Origin: Cokeromyces recurvatus
Taxonomy: Eukaryota > Mucoromycota > Mucoromycetes > Mucorales > Mucoraceae
NCBI RefSeq assembly: GCF_025118155.1
Contig: NW_026251391.1
Location: forward strand, 313,501-377,500
Length of the DNA stretch: 64,000 nucleotides
Reading direction: 5' to 3'
The notes under the pieces are model-generated. The model was not told where the DNA came from. It ran no database searches and saw only the letters and a program-made list of their open reading frames with translations. Made by a program: the position numbers and the translations under genes. Positions 25,528-40,295 of the stretch are shown piece after piece (the first letter of the stretch is position 1; each line of letters begins with the position of its first letter).

Positions 25528-27110
25528 TTACGTCAAAAATACTTTTACATTAGGCTGATGCATCAATTTTATAGGTGCTCCCTTCTTCGTTTTAGACTTT
25601 TCAATATCGCCATATCTTTCTAAGAAATCATCATAATTGATCGTTTTTACACCTTTTTCATTACCGGCTTTTGATTTTCGACAAATTAGTAAATACATCT
25701 CTCTTAATAATTCAAAATTAGTAGGGAACATAATATCATACCAACCAGGAGGTAATAGATAAGATGAACATGGAGTCATTAAACCATTATAAGCCGTCTG
25801 TACAAGTGGCGCATTTACGCCTTCAATTGTATTTGACAAGGATGCATAATCAGTCAGGATGAGTCGATGACCGGGAAAGTAAGTGTCAAGTATTGTCATA
25901 AATTGAAATAGTTTTGTTGGTATAAATTCTGGATATGTATAATCAGATGAACTAAAATAATGTCGTATTTTATGCCATAGTATTGAGCGTGATGTTAATG
26001 GATGATTGTATTTTGCTCTTGCTCTTTTCCGAAGTGATAAATACTGAGAAATAACTTTATCATTACCTACAGGCTCAAATATTTCTGTATAATTTCTCTT
26101 TTCATCAATACATATTAATCCTTGATAAGGTTGAAAATAATTCAAGTCATATCGAACTACATCATGAGCAAACCGATTCTAAATAAAAGATAAATACATG
26201 CATACATAATATAATATAATACACGCATATAATTAACAAATAATAGCAAGTTATATATGCTCAACAACTTACAATGACTTCCATTCCCAAGAAGAAGCAT
26301 TGTTCTGTCACTAATGTATCCCAATCAAATATATCCTTATTTAATATATTTATACAATCATGTTTTGACAGGTTGTTCCTTTTTATAAAAGATGGAGAGA
26401 CAATGCGATCTGATAATTCAATCATATTATACTGTGTTCTCTTATAAACAGAAGGTTCATATCGTTTAATATGGTCCAAAATATGTGGCATTAACTGTCC
26501 ATTCCCTCCAACTACTTCGTATATAATCAAATCTTTATGTGGATATAGATTTAACTTGTATTCAGATACCATATATTTAGCAATAGCATAGCCATACCAA
26601 GGCTATTATTGTATTCATAATGTTATATAGATATTAAGATGGTCAGTTTTTTTCTTTCTTTCTTTCTTTCTTTCTTTTTACCTTAAAAAGTTCAGCTAAA
26701 GTATATCTTAAATGATGGATATTACGATAGTTAATATGCCCATGTGAATGTACTAATCGATTAAGGTATTGAATATGATCTTCTTCTTGTCCCATTTCTT
26801 CATACTTAATTTCAGGTAAATGAGAGGATTTTGAAAAGAATCCATAAGAAGGGTTATACAATGAGTCATCAATAAAATCACGTAGAAGCATCTTTGAACT
26901 AGCAGGTGGTGTTTTGTGAGAATAAGTATCTTTACTTGACAATAAAGGAAACGTTTTAAGAACATCATCTGATGGAGGTTTAGTACGATTTTCATTAGAC
27001 CAAACAGAATTAAAAAAACCTGGCTTAAGTCCATTATAATGAGAAGCACTCGTGAATAATAATCGTTTACAGATTGAAATAAACTCTGTTTGTTTAGCAA
27101 TTTTATACAT
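25528..27110 (-). CDS. MidA/NDUFAF7-family mitochondrial methyltransferase
   Basis: Exons 27110-26682, 26602-26273 and 26178-25528 join in phase for 469 residues. The N-terminus (MYKIAKQTEFISICKRLLFT) is basic and Ser-rich, fitting mitochondrial import. Family blocks: LRDFIDDSLYNPSYGFFSK (the DSLYxPxxGYY motif), PWYGYAIAKYM, then the SAM-binding segment IYEVVGGNGQLMPHIL, IELSDR, FFLGMEVINRFAHDVVRYD, and a long C-terminal part with GHRLILTDYASLSNTIEGVN. This is the DUF185/MidA fold; NDUFAF7 methylates an Arg of the complex I subunit NDUFS2. The Gly-rich loop is EVVGGNGQ rather than the usual ExGxGxG, so this is a divergent member of the type seen in fungi such as yeast YKL162C. Whether it acts on complex I is inferred. 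Intron 1 contains a (TTTC)n repeat. Confidence 0.75.
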
Positions 27111-27194
27111 TATTTATATATTATTAATTTTATAAACTGTAGGAGAAATAGTTCCTCCTTGTTGCTAAAATACTGTAATTTCCATAACTTTGAG

Positions 27195-27238
<44 letters not shown>

Positions 27239-29774
27239 AAAATTTAAAAGTCAAAAAATGGGGAAAATTGTATAAGCTAATTGAGAAATTTAAATGCTTA
27301 TTTTGAAAGTACTGCAGTTTTATATATAAGCTTTAACTGTGTTCTGTAGTCAACCAATTGCCTATCAGCTTTTCCTCTACTTAAGATGCTAAATCTATAA
27401 TAATAATAAAAAAAGGACTCTCAATTATCACTGCCGTATTTAGCCTTATTATTTCTGCATTCTATCGAGTCAGATTATACCTATTTTAATGCATCAATAT
27501 TATTACAATCTAAAGAAGATTACAATAGATATTTATTAATAGCAGCCATAGTTGCCTATATGTTGTACAATATATATATATATATATATTACTTTGACTG
27601 CTATCAACTTGATATCACTGTGAATTGTAGATTTCCTATGTTAAAATGAAAACCATTTTTGACTACATTATCATTTTCGATATTAATAAAAGATCCTTAG
27701 GAAATTTATTCCTTATAATTTAGATTCATACGACAAATATCATTATACTGTCAGAATTTATCAGCTTTTGTTGATAATTTGTCTATCAACTTGAATGAAA
27801 AGAGGCCATTATTACAAGGAATTTTTAGTGATAAAGGTAAATTTTTCAATTATTTTCTAATGATACAAGACAAACTGTTAATTTGGCAAGCCAGTTTATT
27901 CAGAAAGATATGCATTTATACCAACAAACTTTGTATTGTGAACGAAGAAGATATCTTAACCAAAACAAGAGTAATTTATCATGAAAAAAAAAAGGATTTT
28001 TTTTTTATGAAAGAAAAACAATATATCGAAATAAAAACAAGACTTTTTGTTTTATTGATATTCCTTTCTTTAACAAATAGGAGATTTTATATTGTTTACC
28101 AAGTTTCGTGATTTACAGTTCGATGGTTATGAAGCAAGCTAAGGTTTATTTAATATGTAAACCTTGCTTCTGCTACAGTAATTTATGATAATAGCTATTG
28201 GATTGTTAAAACTTAATAAACAATAACATGTGTAGTGTGACAAGATGACGATGATTCCATAGGCCCTGAATTCATTAATCGTATACTTGATCTAAACCTA
28301 AATTATATATTTAATTCAATGTTATACAAGCTTAAAGGGGCTTTAATGAAAGGTATAAAATAACTTGAATAATAAGCATTGATAATTATAAACTTGAAAA
28401 TTGTTAGTATGTAGTAGATCAGCAGAATCTACTTGCTCTCTTTCTTCTCTCTCTTCTCTTACCCCTCTTTTTCCCTTTTTTTTTAACAATACAAAATTAT
28501 CTCTTTTATCTATGTAGAATACTTTAATAATAAAGTTCTTCTTGTATATATTATGTTACATTGTGTATATTGTATTATCTTTAAGTTTAGTTCTTTTATA
28601 ATATACTGTGATATGTTGATATTCACAGAAATATATACTACTAAATGATACCATCTTTGTGGCTATTAAACCTTGGTAAACAGCTGATCCTTCTTGCTAT
28701 ATCAAAATCTATTCTTCTCTTCCTCTCTTTCTTGCTGCTTTTATATAAACAGTGACGAAATAGATTTATATATGCAAGTCATGGGTTAAATGTGTTCTAT
28801 ATCACATAGCCCATAATTGTATATATTACGTGCTATAAGTAATAATATAACACGACTACTTTGAAATTGATAAAAATGATAACCAACATTTATAGTAACT
28901 ATAAATTACCTTTTAAAAGAGAAGAAACAAATAACTAATGTCTGTAAGACCTTTTTTCTTTTAAAAAAAAAACATAGTTTGTACTAAAATATGAATAATA
29001 ATCAAAATGAATCTTTTTTATACCACCATTTCACACACATAATAACTTTTAGCAAAATTAGAATAGTTTTCACAGTAAGTGTTCTCTCTTTTAGAATTTA
29101 TACAGTGGTTCACATGACAGTAATATGGAAGCAATTTTATTCTATTTTGTAAGACTGCAAGTAAACGTTGCTATAACTCTTATTATACATAAAGGTTTGT
29201 TATAATCTTTAATCATTAAAGCCCCGAACATGCCGCTATTACTTATAATTGTGGGGTTTATTTGTATATATGACGATATCAAGTTACTTGATATAGTATG
29301 AGATTCCACTATTCCTTTTTTATATAGATGTGGGTCCCATTCTCTCCCTTTTGTTAAATTGAGAAGTTATTTATTATTTTAATCAGACAAATAGTAAACT
29401 TTTATACGTCAATTTCCAAATATTAAATTTTATCAAAATAAAAAAAAAAAAAATAGAGGCATTTTTTTTGATTTAAAATGAGAGAATTTGATTATTATGG
29501 GGAATTATAACATTTACATACACTATACTACACTACACTACACTGTTATTTTATGACATACATTATTATAAAATATTAAATGCATTGTGCACAGGGCTCT
29601 TTCTCTTTCCTTGTCTTTTTTTTGGACTAAAAACTCCGCATAGGTTTATACCTTTTTGGGTAAAATAATAAAGGGGAAATCTATTATGAAAATCATACAC
29701 ACATATATAAAAAGCTTAAACTTACTCTGATTCATTTCTCTTTTCTTTTCTTTTTTATATACATATATAAATAA

Positions 29775-29805
<31 letters not shown>

Positions 29806-29834
29806 ACACGTGAATTAAATATAATTATTAAAGG
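27111..29834. other. 2.7 kb gap with coding-like relics
   Basis: No intact gene. A 35-bp A run lies at 27202-27236, a (TA)n run near 27570-27587 and a longer (AT)n near 29777-29800. Two start-less or broken plus-strand frames look coding-like (27416-27650 and about 27730-28110) and are noted as a finding. The end of the region is the PRO1 promoter. Confidence 0.4.
27416..28110 (+). pseudogene. possible decayed gene of unknown identity
   Basis: A plus-strand frame of about 75 codons without a usable start reads SQLSLPYLALLFLHSIESDY... and is followed, after stops, by a 110-codon frame (27779-28111) containing NEKRPLLQGIFSDKGKFFNY and LLIWQASLFRKICIY. Amino-acid composition is more protein-like than surrounding noise, and no splice model links the pieces. 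No family recognised. Confidence 0.25.
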
Positions 29835-31256
29835 ATGGTCGTTTATCGTAACGTTCAAAATACACATCGTCCAACTACAGCTTCTTTAACATTGGTTATA
29901 AAAGTCGGTACATCTTCCATATGTGATGAAGCTTCTCATTATCCTTTGCTTGGTAATCTCTCTCGTATTGTGGAAACTATTATCAAACTTAAGAAATTAG
30001 GTCATCGTGTTGTTCTTGTTACAAGTGCTGCTGTTGGTACCGGTTTAAGAAGATTAAATATGGTAGAGAAGCCAAAGAAATTGTCGTCTATTCAGGTAAA
30101 GCATGTGAGCATCATTTCCAATTTTTTTTTTACGACAAATAAGCAAACAAAGAAAAAAAAAGAAAAGAAAAGATAGTTATTCAAAATATTAAATTATATT
30201 CATGTTTTTATTTTAGGCTATTGCTGCTGTAGGTCAAGGTCGTTTAATGAGCATGTATGATGATCTATTTGATCAGTTTAATCAACCTGTAGCTCAAATT
30301 TTACTTACTCGAAATGATTTAGCTGATGTAAAGCATTATATTTATATATATCATTTTAGAGATTTATCTCTTTTTTTTTTTTTTTTTTTTTTTTGTCTTT
30401 TCTTTACTAACTATCTTGTTAGCGATCACAATATTTAAACGCCGTGAATTGTCTAGAAGAGCTTTTAGATATGGGTGTTGTACCTATTGTCAATGAAAAT
30501 GATTCTATTTCTGTCAAGGAGATCAAATTTGGTGATAATGACACGCTATCAGCTATTACAGCCGGTATGGTGAAAGCAGATTATCTCTTTTTAATGACAG
30601 ACGTTGATTGTCTGTATACAGATAATCCTCGAAGTAATCCAGAGGCACGTCCGGTCCTTGTTTGTGAAGATATCGAGCGTCTTAAAAACCAAGTGAATGT
30701 CAGTACACAGGGCTCCTCTCTTGGTACAGGTGGTATGATTACAAAACTGGTTGCTGCTGATCTCGCCACCGCCGCAGGTGTCACTACTATCATTGCACGT
30801 GGCGCTGTACCTGAAAATATCTTGCCTATCATTGATCCCTCCGTGTCTGATCCAAAGAATATTCCACTTCATACTCGCTTTGTTGCAAAGCCTCAACCTC
30901 TAGTAGATCGTAAATGGTGGATTCTTCATGGCTTACATACAGCAGGTACTGTCTATGTTGAAAGTGATATGACGGATGCTATTCATAACGGTCAAGTTGA
31001 GAATGATCTTCTTGTTAGTTCTATATCCAAAGTGGAGGGTACATTTGTTGAACATCAGGCTGTTCGTTTAGTTGTACAACATAATAACAATCAAGGTCTT
31101 ATCGATAACATTACTATTGCTAAGGGTATTGTTAATTATTCTTCAGCTGAGATTATGCGTATCATGCTGTCAAAGCAAAGCAATATAGATGATTCTCTTG
31201 GTTATAAGGATGCTAACTGTATTATTAATCGTGATAATATGGCCATTTCATTATAA
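29835..31256 (+). CDS. PRO1: glutamate 5-kinase
   Basis: First enzyme of proline synthesis: phosphorylates L-glutamate to gamma-glutamyl phosphate in the cytosol. Exons 29835-30095, 30217-30327 and 30423-31256 are all in phase 0 and give 401 residues. The amino-acid-kinase domain shows [101 protein letters not shown] and [20 protein letters not shown]. The C-terminal ~120 residues form the PUA domain ([18 protein letters not shown]). Typical length for fungal Pro1. There is no fused glutamyl-phosphate reductase, unlike plant and animal P5CS. Confidence 0.96.
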
Positions 31257-31298
31257 AAAAAAAGAAAAAAAAAAGAGTGATGATTTAACGTATTGAAA

Positions 31299-31337
<39 letters not shown>

Positions 31338-31612
31338 TACATGTATACATATATTTCAAACACTATTTTAGATACCTTTATTATGTATTGCATAAAATTT
31401 ATATATACATTTATATATTATACAAATACAAAAAAGAAAAAAGAGTTATTTTAGTTTTTTATTAAAACTCGTGAAAGAAAAAAAATTTAAATGTATTTAT
31501 ATACATATTTATCTTCAAGTATAAATAGTACATTTATGTACAAAGGGAAGGAGAAAAATAAAACAGCATGAAAAGTTATCATCAAAATTAAATATGTATA
31601 TATTACAAATAT
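31257..31612. other. convergent intergenic region with (AC)n microsatellite
   Basis: Spacer between the convergent 3' ends of PRO1 and the Zn2Cys6 factor. An (AC)14 dinucleotide run lies at about 31305-31332. No gene. Confidence 0.7.
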
Positions 31613-34401
31613 TTAATTATAAGGATCACTATAATTATTTGCACTAGTAGAATAATAGTGATTTATAGCATTTGCTGTAGGAGTGAGTGGTGATGAAGGC
31701 ACAATTGGTGACAATGGAGGCAGAGGTAGAGTAGAGTGATAAGATTGTGATTGCTCTTCATTAAAATCAGTTAAAATTCGAATATATTGTGTTGTGTCAT
31801 TAGTTGATTGATTTAATAAAACAGGCTGAGTTGCTACTGCTGTTGTAGATGTGTTTACTGACATTACATTATTATTGTTAACACCATCATTATTACTGCT
31901 ACTGCTGCTGTTCTTAGCATATCCATAATCATATGTATGCTGCTGCTGCTGCTGCTGTTGTTGTTGTTGTTGTTGTAAATATAGATCTGATGTATACTCT
32001 TGCTTTTTATCATTTGCATATTCTCCTCTGACTGCTACTACTACATTTGGTAATATGCCTGTATTATTATTATTAACTGCTGTTGTATCATAATTCAAAA
32101 GTGTAGAGGCATCAACAACAAAATTAGTGAACTGCATTTCTTCTGAAATTGCACTTGTCTTATGTATGTCAAATGTAGATGAAGCAGGTGCAACGTCTAG
32201 AACATTATTAATAGAATTTCTTTGAGGGACCTGATTTATTAATAATGGAATTGATTGCAAGTTGTTTGATACAGATGGACGATGATTTTGTCTTGTAGAA
32301 GAAGGTATAGTCGAAGCTTCAGGTGTGTCTGTGGCAAAAACGACAGGTGATGGTGTAGGTGGTAGAGGATTCTTTTGCGAAGATGATGATGATGATGATA
32401 ATGGAGGTTGTCTTATACCTGTAATAATAGAAGCGAGTTCATCATCTATGAATAAACCTTCGCTGGTAGTTTCTCTCAATAAAGTATCAATTCGTTTAAC
32501 AAGTGCCAATGCATATTTATGATGTCGTATGGGTGAAGATAATAAAATCTTTGCTATTCTTTTCAACTTTTTCTTTGTCACTTCTTGTTCCTCATTATTA
32601 TTAGGTTGTGGTAATATATTCCCATAAATCATAGTTGCCATCATCAGATTTTCTAATGAGAAATGACACCAGAGTTGTTTTAGTTGAACCCAACACTCCA
32701 ATAGCTCAACTGTATTACTTGCGGCTTTCAAGCAAATGTTTTTCGATAAAATTTCAATAGTGGATGGCTGTTGTTGTTGTACTCCAGAATTTGAAACAAA
32801 GATACCATAAAGCTGACATAATTGATAATTATACTCAAAGTTTAATTTTATACAGGCTTGCTCTCTAAAAGATTGAGAATCCCATACCCTTTTATGAATA
32901 TCACCTGGTTTGTATTTAAAATAAGTTGGGAGCTGATCATACCAAGTCTTTAATTCTTGATCAATAGCTGAAATTTGTGAAAGTAAAAGCCTTTCATCTG
33001 CTGTCTTATGGATGATATTACGATAAATACTTGTAATTTTGAATCTTTCAATTATGAATTCTATCCGATATCTATGTGAACTAGATACTAATTCATGTTC
33101 CATTAATGTAGGAAACTGGACAGTAATCATGGACCTTGGGGGTAAAGAGAATGCTTTATCAGAATGAACTGAAGCCAGTGTCTCTAAGAAATATAATACC
33201 CAGAAGAATCTTCGGTTTATCTCCTTTTCAATTGGATTTGTACTTGTTGATTCTAAATTCATTTTTAAATCTAGACACATACGGATGGCTAAACCCAAAT
33301 ACATGTAAGCCTCAGATTCCATTTCTTCTTTAAGATGGCTTGGTATGCCAATCGCATAGATGTACATGATTAATAAGCTATACATAGTATCTATGCTTGT
33401 TTTCATGAAACGATCTTTTATAAGAGTTTTTGCTTTCAAGAAAAAGGGTTCACCTACTTGATTAGGGTCTTGACCTGGAAAGAAGTTGTGATAGACGGCA
33501 GCATGTCTTGCTGTCCAAGCAAAGACAGAGTTTGCTAATAATGAATCTAATGTCCCCCTCTTAAATCGCATTAAAACTGAATTTGCTGGATCAGGATAAC
33601 GAAAACACAAGAAACAATCAGAAAAGATAGTTATTAAATGTTCAAGTGTTTCCCTTGGAAATATATCAGATATAGTAGATGGATCATCTATCTTATTATT
33701 TATTTCATGATATATATTCATTCTTCTTGGTAAGAAGTGGGTATAATCCATATGGGGCGGTTCCCAACTACTGTAAAGAGGAAAAGTCTTGAGTCTACTT
33801 TTCCAAAGTGGCTTTTTCCTTAAAATTGTTGCTGCTGTCCTCTCAAGTTGCGGGCTCTCTGCTGTACTTGATGATTGGGATAAATTATCATGCAATATAT
33901 CTACACCATTTTTCGTATTATTAGATAAATCAAACTGAGAAACTCCCGATAATAGAACATCATAAAGATCATGTAAAGAAGCAATATTAGTATCAATACG
34001 AAGACCTTTTGGTGTAACTGATAAAGACCATTGGGTATTTAATACTGACATAAAATTGTCAAAATCATTTTTCTGTGCCATTCTATTATTATCATTGTTT
34101 AAAATTGATCTTACAGAAGAAACATCATTGGTTGTCATTAATAAATCTTCATCATTTTCCTGGCTGTTCCTTTGAGGTTTGATAGATTTATCATTATTAT
34201 GATTTACATTTATAGTAGTACGGTTTATTCGAGCTTCACTCGCAATATATTGTGTATTATTACATGCATATTTTATATCTGACTCTATTGATTCAACTCT
34301 TTTTTGTAAAATAGCTACAGTTTCATTTAGTTTAACTAGGTTGAATAAATCTATTTGTGTAGCACTTCCATCATAAGAACATTGGGCTAAACAAATAAAA
34401 C

Positions 34402-34434
<33 letters not shown>

Positions 34435-34782
34435 AGGAAAAGAGTAGAGAGAGAGAGAATATTATTTATTTATTTTTTTTGTTTTTTGTTTTATACCTTT
34501 TGCCTGTTGACATCTTGAACAATAAGGATGAACAAAATCACATTTCACTAAAGTTAGGAAAAAAAAGGGGGGATTTATTTAACTATGTTAAAAAGAAAAG
34601 AAAAGAAAAAAGTCATACCTTTTTTGGATCTATTATTATGTACAATAAGAATGGAAATAAATAAAAAGCTATTCCCTCATAATAGCACTGAAAGTAATAT
34701 TATACCTGCATCGTTCACATGCCATAGTCATTCGAATTTTCTTGGAAGCAGGAGCCCCAATTATAGCATGTTTGGTGTCCAT
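31613..34782 (-). CDS. Zn2Cys6 fungal transcription factor
   Basis: Four exons: 34782-34706, an 11-nt microexon 34629-34619, 34547-34497 and 34386-31613, giving 970 residues. Only this splicing restores the binuclear cluster CERCRSKKVKCDFVHPYCSR then CQQAKAQC, with the six Cys in the canonical C-x2-C-x6-C spacing. A coiled-coil-like dimerisation stretch follows (LVKLNETVAILQKRVESIES). The middle of the protein is a fungal-specific TF domain (PF04082 type): FPRETLEHLITIFSDCFLCF, AYMYLGLAIRMCLDLKMN, EINRRFFWVLYFLETLASVH. The C-terminal third is disordered, with poly-Ser, poly-Gln (about 12 Gln at 31940-31975) and poly-Asn, likely activation regions. Target genes cannot be inferred. Start at 34782 is the first ATG, 23 codons before the Cys cluster. 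Confidence 0.9.
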
Positions 34783-34823
34783 TAAATATAAAAGCCTTTA
34801 AAATTTTATGATTTATTTATTAG

Positions 34824-34856
<33 letters not shown>

Positions 34857-35910
34857 ACTTCAATTTGAAACGATATTTTTATTAATTGCTGTGTGCTACT
34901 CATATTTTGATTGGACAAGAAAAAAAAAACTCAAGTTAAACAGTTAACTTTTAATATTGAAGAGAAAAGCATTAATAAACGATGTATGTTGTTTTATATT
35001 ATTTGAAGGAGAGAGATAGAGAGAGGAGATAAGTGCATACGTTATGTTATTATTATATGTATTTAAAAGAACCTTATTTTCGTGTCTGAGATGAAGAACA
35101 CCAAAGTATATATTTTTATTTTTACTACTAGAGTAAAAATATAGCTTCTGTAATTTAATTCTAAATGTTATGTTTCAAGAAGTAGTAGCAAAAGATAGTA
35201 GTAGTAAAATAGCATCATCATTATTTGATATTACAATTTTAGTTAGATACATTTATTTTTCTCAAAAAAAAAAAAAAAAAAAAAAAAAAAGGAAATAATA
35301 AAATGCATACACGCTAATAATATCTCGAATGTTATAAATAAAGGAAAAAGATATTATACTCTTTTACTAACAGTTCATTGAAGTATTAATGATTTTCTTT
35401 TTCTATTTTTCTTTTTTTTTTAATAGAGAATAAACGATAATAACTTTAAGAATCCCCTTTCAATTCGATTTCTTTATAAAAATATAAAGTCAAACAAAAA
35501 GAAAAGACTTGGCAAAAATTTTTCTGATAAGCTTATTTTATTATTATTATTATACCTCTATTACACTTATACAAAGGAAATGGTTGTATCGAATTAACCA
35601 CTTATTCGTAAATATTCCCTCCTATCCTTAACAAAACGGATATTCAATGAAGTAACTCCCATTCTTAGTCATAAAATTAATTATTGATTGTACTGTTAAG
35701 TTCTATCCATATACACATTTATTTTCTAGCATTTTCGAATAAGATAATTTGAATTTCAATGAAACAAAAAAAAAAAAATATAATATACTAAAAATTCAAG
35801 AATTTTTATTTTATAACAAAAAAGCAAAGATAACTGCTATTTTTAATATATGCTTATGTATATGAATGGATTTATGCTATATTATATTTAACATTTTACA
35901 GGGAAGGAAT
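34783..35910. other. intergenic with two poly-A tracts
   Basis: Upstream region of the Zn2Cys6 gene and 3' flank of enolase. A runs at about 34823-34854 and 35264-35290; otherwise AT-rich with no ORF, RNA gene or element recognised. Confidence 0.5.
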
Positions 35911-38434
<2,524 letters not shown>

Positions 38435-40295
38435 ATGAATCAGTTATTAAAGAATGTCATTCCTAAAACAGGTCAACAAGTAACACGTTTAGGATTTGGT
38501 AGCTATCGTATATCAAAGCCTAATCATGCAGAAGCATTGACAGCTGCGATAGAAGGCGGCATAAATATTATTGATACTGGCAATAACTTTGAAAATGGTA
38601 TTAAAGAATCCCTTCATCATCATCATCACCTCTTTTTTTTTTTTTCTTATTTTATTCATATATTATAATAAAATATAACTATCAAAAGGCTCTTCAGAAA
38701 TATTGATTGGGAATACATTGGATTCACTTATAAAGAAGAAAAAAATATCAAGAGAGGTAAAGTTGATAAAATTGCTCTGTCTTTTTATGCTGACTAGTAA
38801 TAGCTGTATACATCCTAGTCTATTACACTTGTCACTAAATCGGGTTATCTTGGTATAAATGACGTTAAATCTTTTGAGAATAATCAAGATGATTATATAC
38901 AACTATCTGAAAAAATGTTTCATTCCATCAGCCCTAGAGTAATAGAGAGTCAAATTCAAACATCACTTAAAAGACTGAAAACAGATAAAATAGACATCTT
39001 CATGATTAACTCTCCTGAAAGAATGTTAATGGCGAAAAATAAAGTAAGTATGTATGTCATTTTAGCTATAAACACAGTTTAAAGCTAATTATAAACATTA
39101 GAGATATACTTCATCTCGACTGTATAAAGATCTTTCTGAGAGTTTTCGTTATCTTGATAGTCTTGTTAGTCAAGGTGAATCATATAATAAATATCATGTG
39201 TATAGAGAATTAATCTTATACAATATATGTATATATCTGATAAAAAGGTATCATTAGTGGATATGGCGTATGTTCAAATACAATGGCATTCCCTACAGCA
39301 GCTGATCATGTCTCTTTATCCAATATAATCCAATCCTGTCAAAATCCATCTAATTTAGTTGCTATTCAGGTACCCTTCAATCTATATGAACGGGAAGCGA
39401 TTATTGCTACTACCAACGATTATAAAGTAAAAACAGTAGCTGAAATAGCTAAAGAGAATGGTATTTATGTAATGACAAATAGGCCTTTAAATGCTATTGC
39501 GAATGGTCAGGTTAGAGTGCTAGTCAATCATGAATTAGGAAAGGAAACAGGTAAAAATATAAATAATAATTGATTTAATTTTATCTGTGAAACAACAACA
39601 ATTTATATCTCAGCTGAACAAATGATTATGTCAAAGATGCAAACCTCATTTGGAAGGGTCGCTGAATTAGAATCTGATATTATGTCAGAATGTAAGTTAA
39701 ATTAATAACGATAGATATCTCTTTTTATATTCATTTATTATTATTAGTACCAATTGAAGAAGAAGCATTGACGTCTAAATTTGTTTGGGGTCAGGTTTTA
39801 TCTGAGAATTTGGCTAGACTAGCACAGAATCATTTTGCTACACGACATTATTTAACAAACCAAGTTTTACCTGAACTTGAAAAAGATTTAAAAGATCTTC
39901 AAAATTATGCTAAATATCAACTAGATGGAAGTAGTAGTGACGGATTATCAGCTTACGAACAATGGATCGAAAAATACAAGACATGCGTTTATGATTTAAC
40001 AAATTCTATTGTAGATTACGCATACATCGACACTCTTCGTAAAAATAATGAACTTGATCGTATTTTGAACGCGTTATGTCCAAGCTTAAATCAACTTCCT
40101 GAAGATGGATATGCACACTCACCCCTTTCAATTAAATTATTAAGGTTATTATTATCGCATCATAATCATGTAGGTACAGTGTTTACTGGTATGAGGGATC
40201 CTCTCTATGTTAAAGATGCTTTATTTGCTGCACAACAACGTCCAATAGACCAAGAGGATTTAGATGATATTTGGCAATGCCCTATATTTAACTAA
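38435..40295 (+). CDS. aldo/keto-reductase-like protein with long C-terminal extension
   Basis: Eight phase-consistent exons start MNQLLKNVIPKTGQQVTRLG at 38435 and end CPIFN* at 40295 (roughly 470 residues). AKR blocks: RLGFGSYRIS, INIIDTGNNFENGSSEILIG, LVTKSGYL, VIESQIQTSLKRLKTDKIDI, FMINSPE, ISGYGVCSN, AIQVPFNLYEREA and AKENGIYVMTNRPLNA. In active AKRs the tetrad is Asp, Tyr, Lys, His. Asp (IDT) and Lys (VTK) are kept, but the Tyr position is Phe (NNF instead of xNY) and the His position is Asn (MINSPE instead of xxHNPE). About 200 residues after the barrel (from AEQMIMSKMQTSFGRVAELE) form an unassigned helical extension. It may be a redox enzyme with altered chemistry or a pseudoenzyme. 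Confidence 0.8.

Noticed and set aside
28337..29225. 13-bp inverted repeat (ggggctttaatga / tcattaaagcccc) 860 bp apart as possible transposon termini
   Set aside because: Too short, no target duplication seen, and no transposase-like content between the copies.
31305..31332. (AC)n run considered as a CRISPR-like or functional repeat
   Set aside because: Plain dinucleotide microsatellite without spacers.
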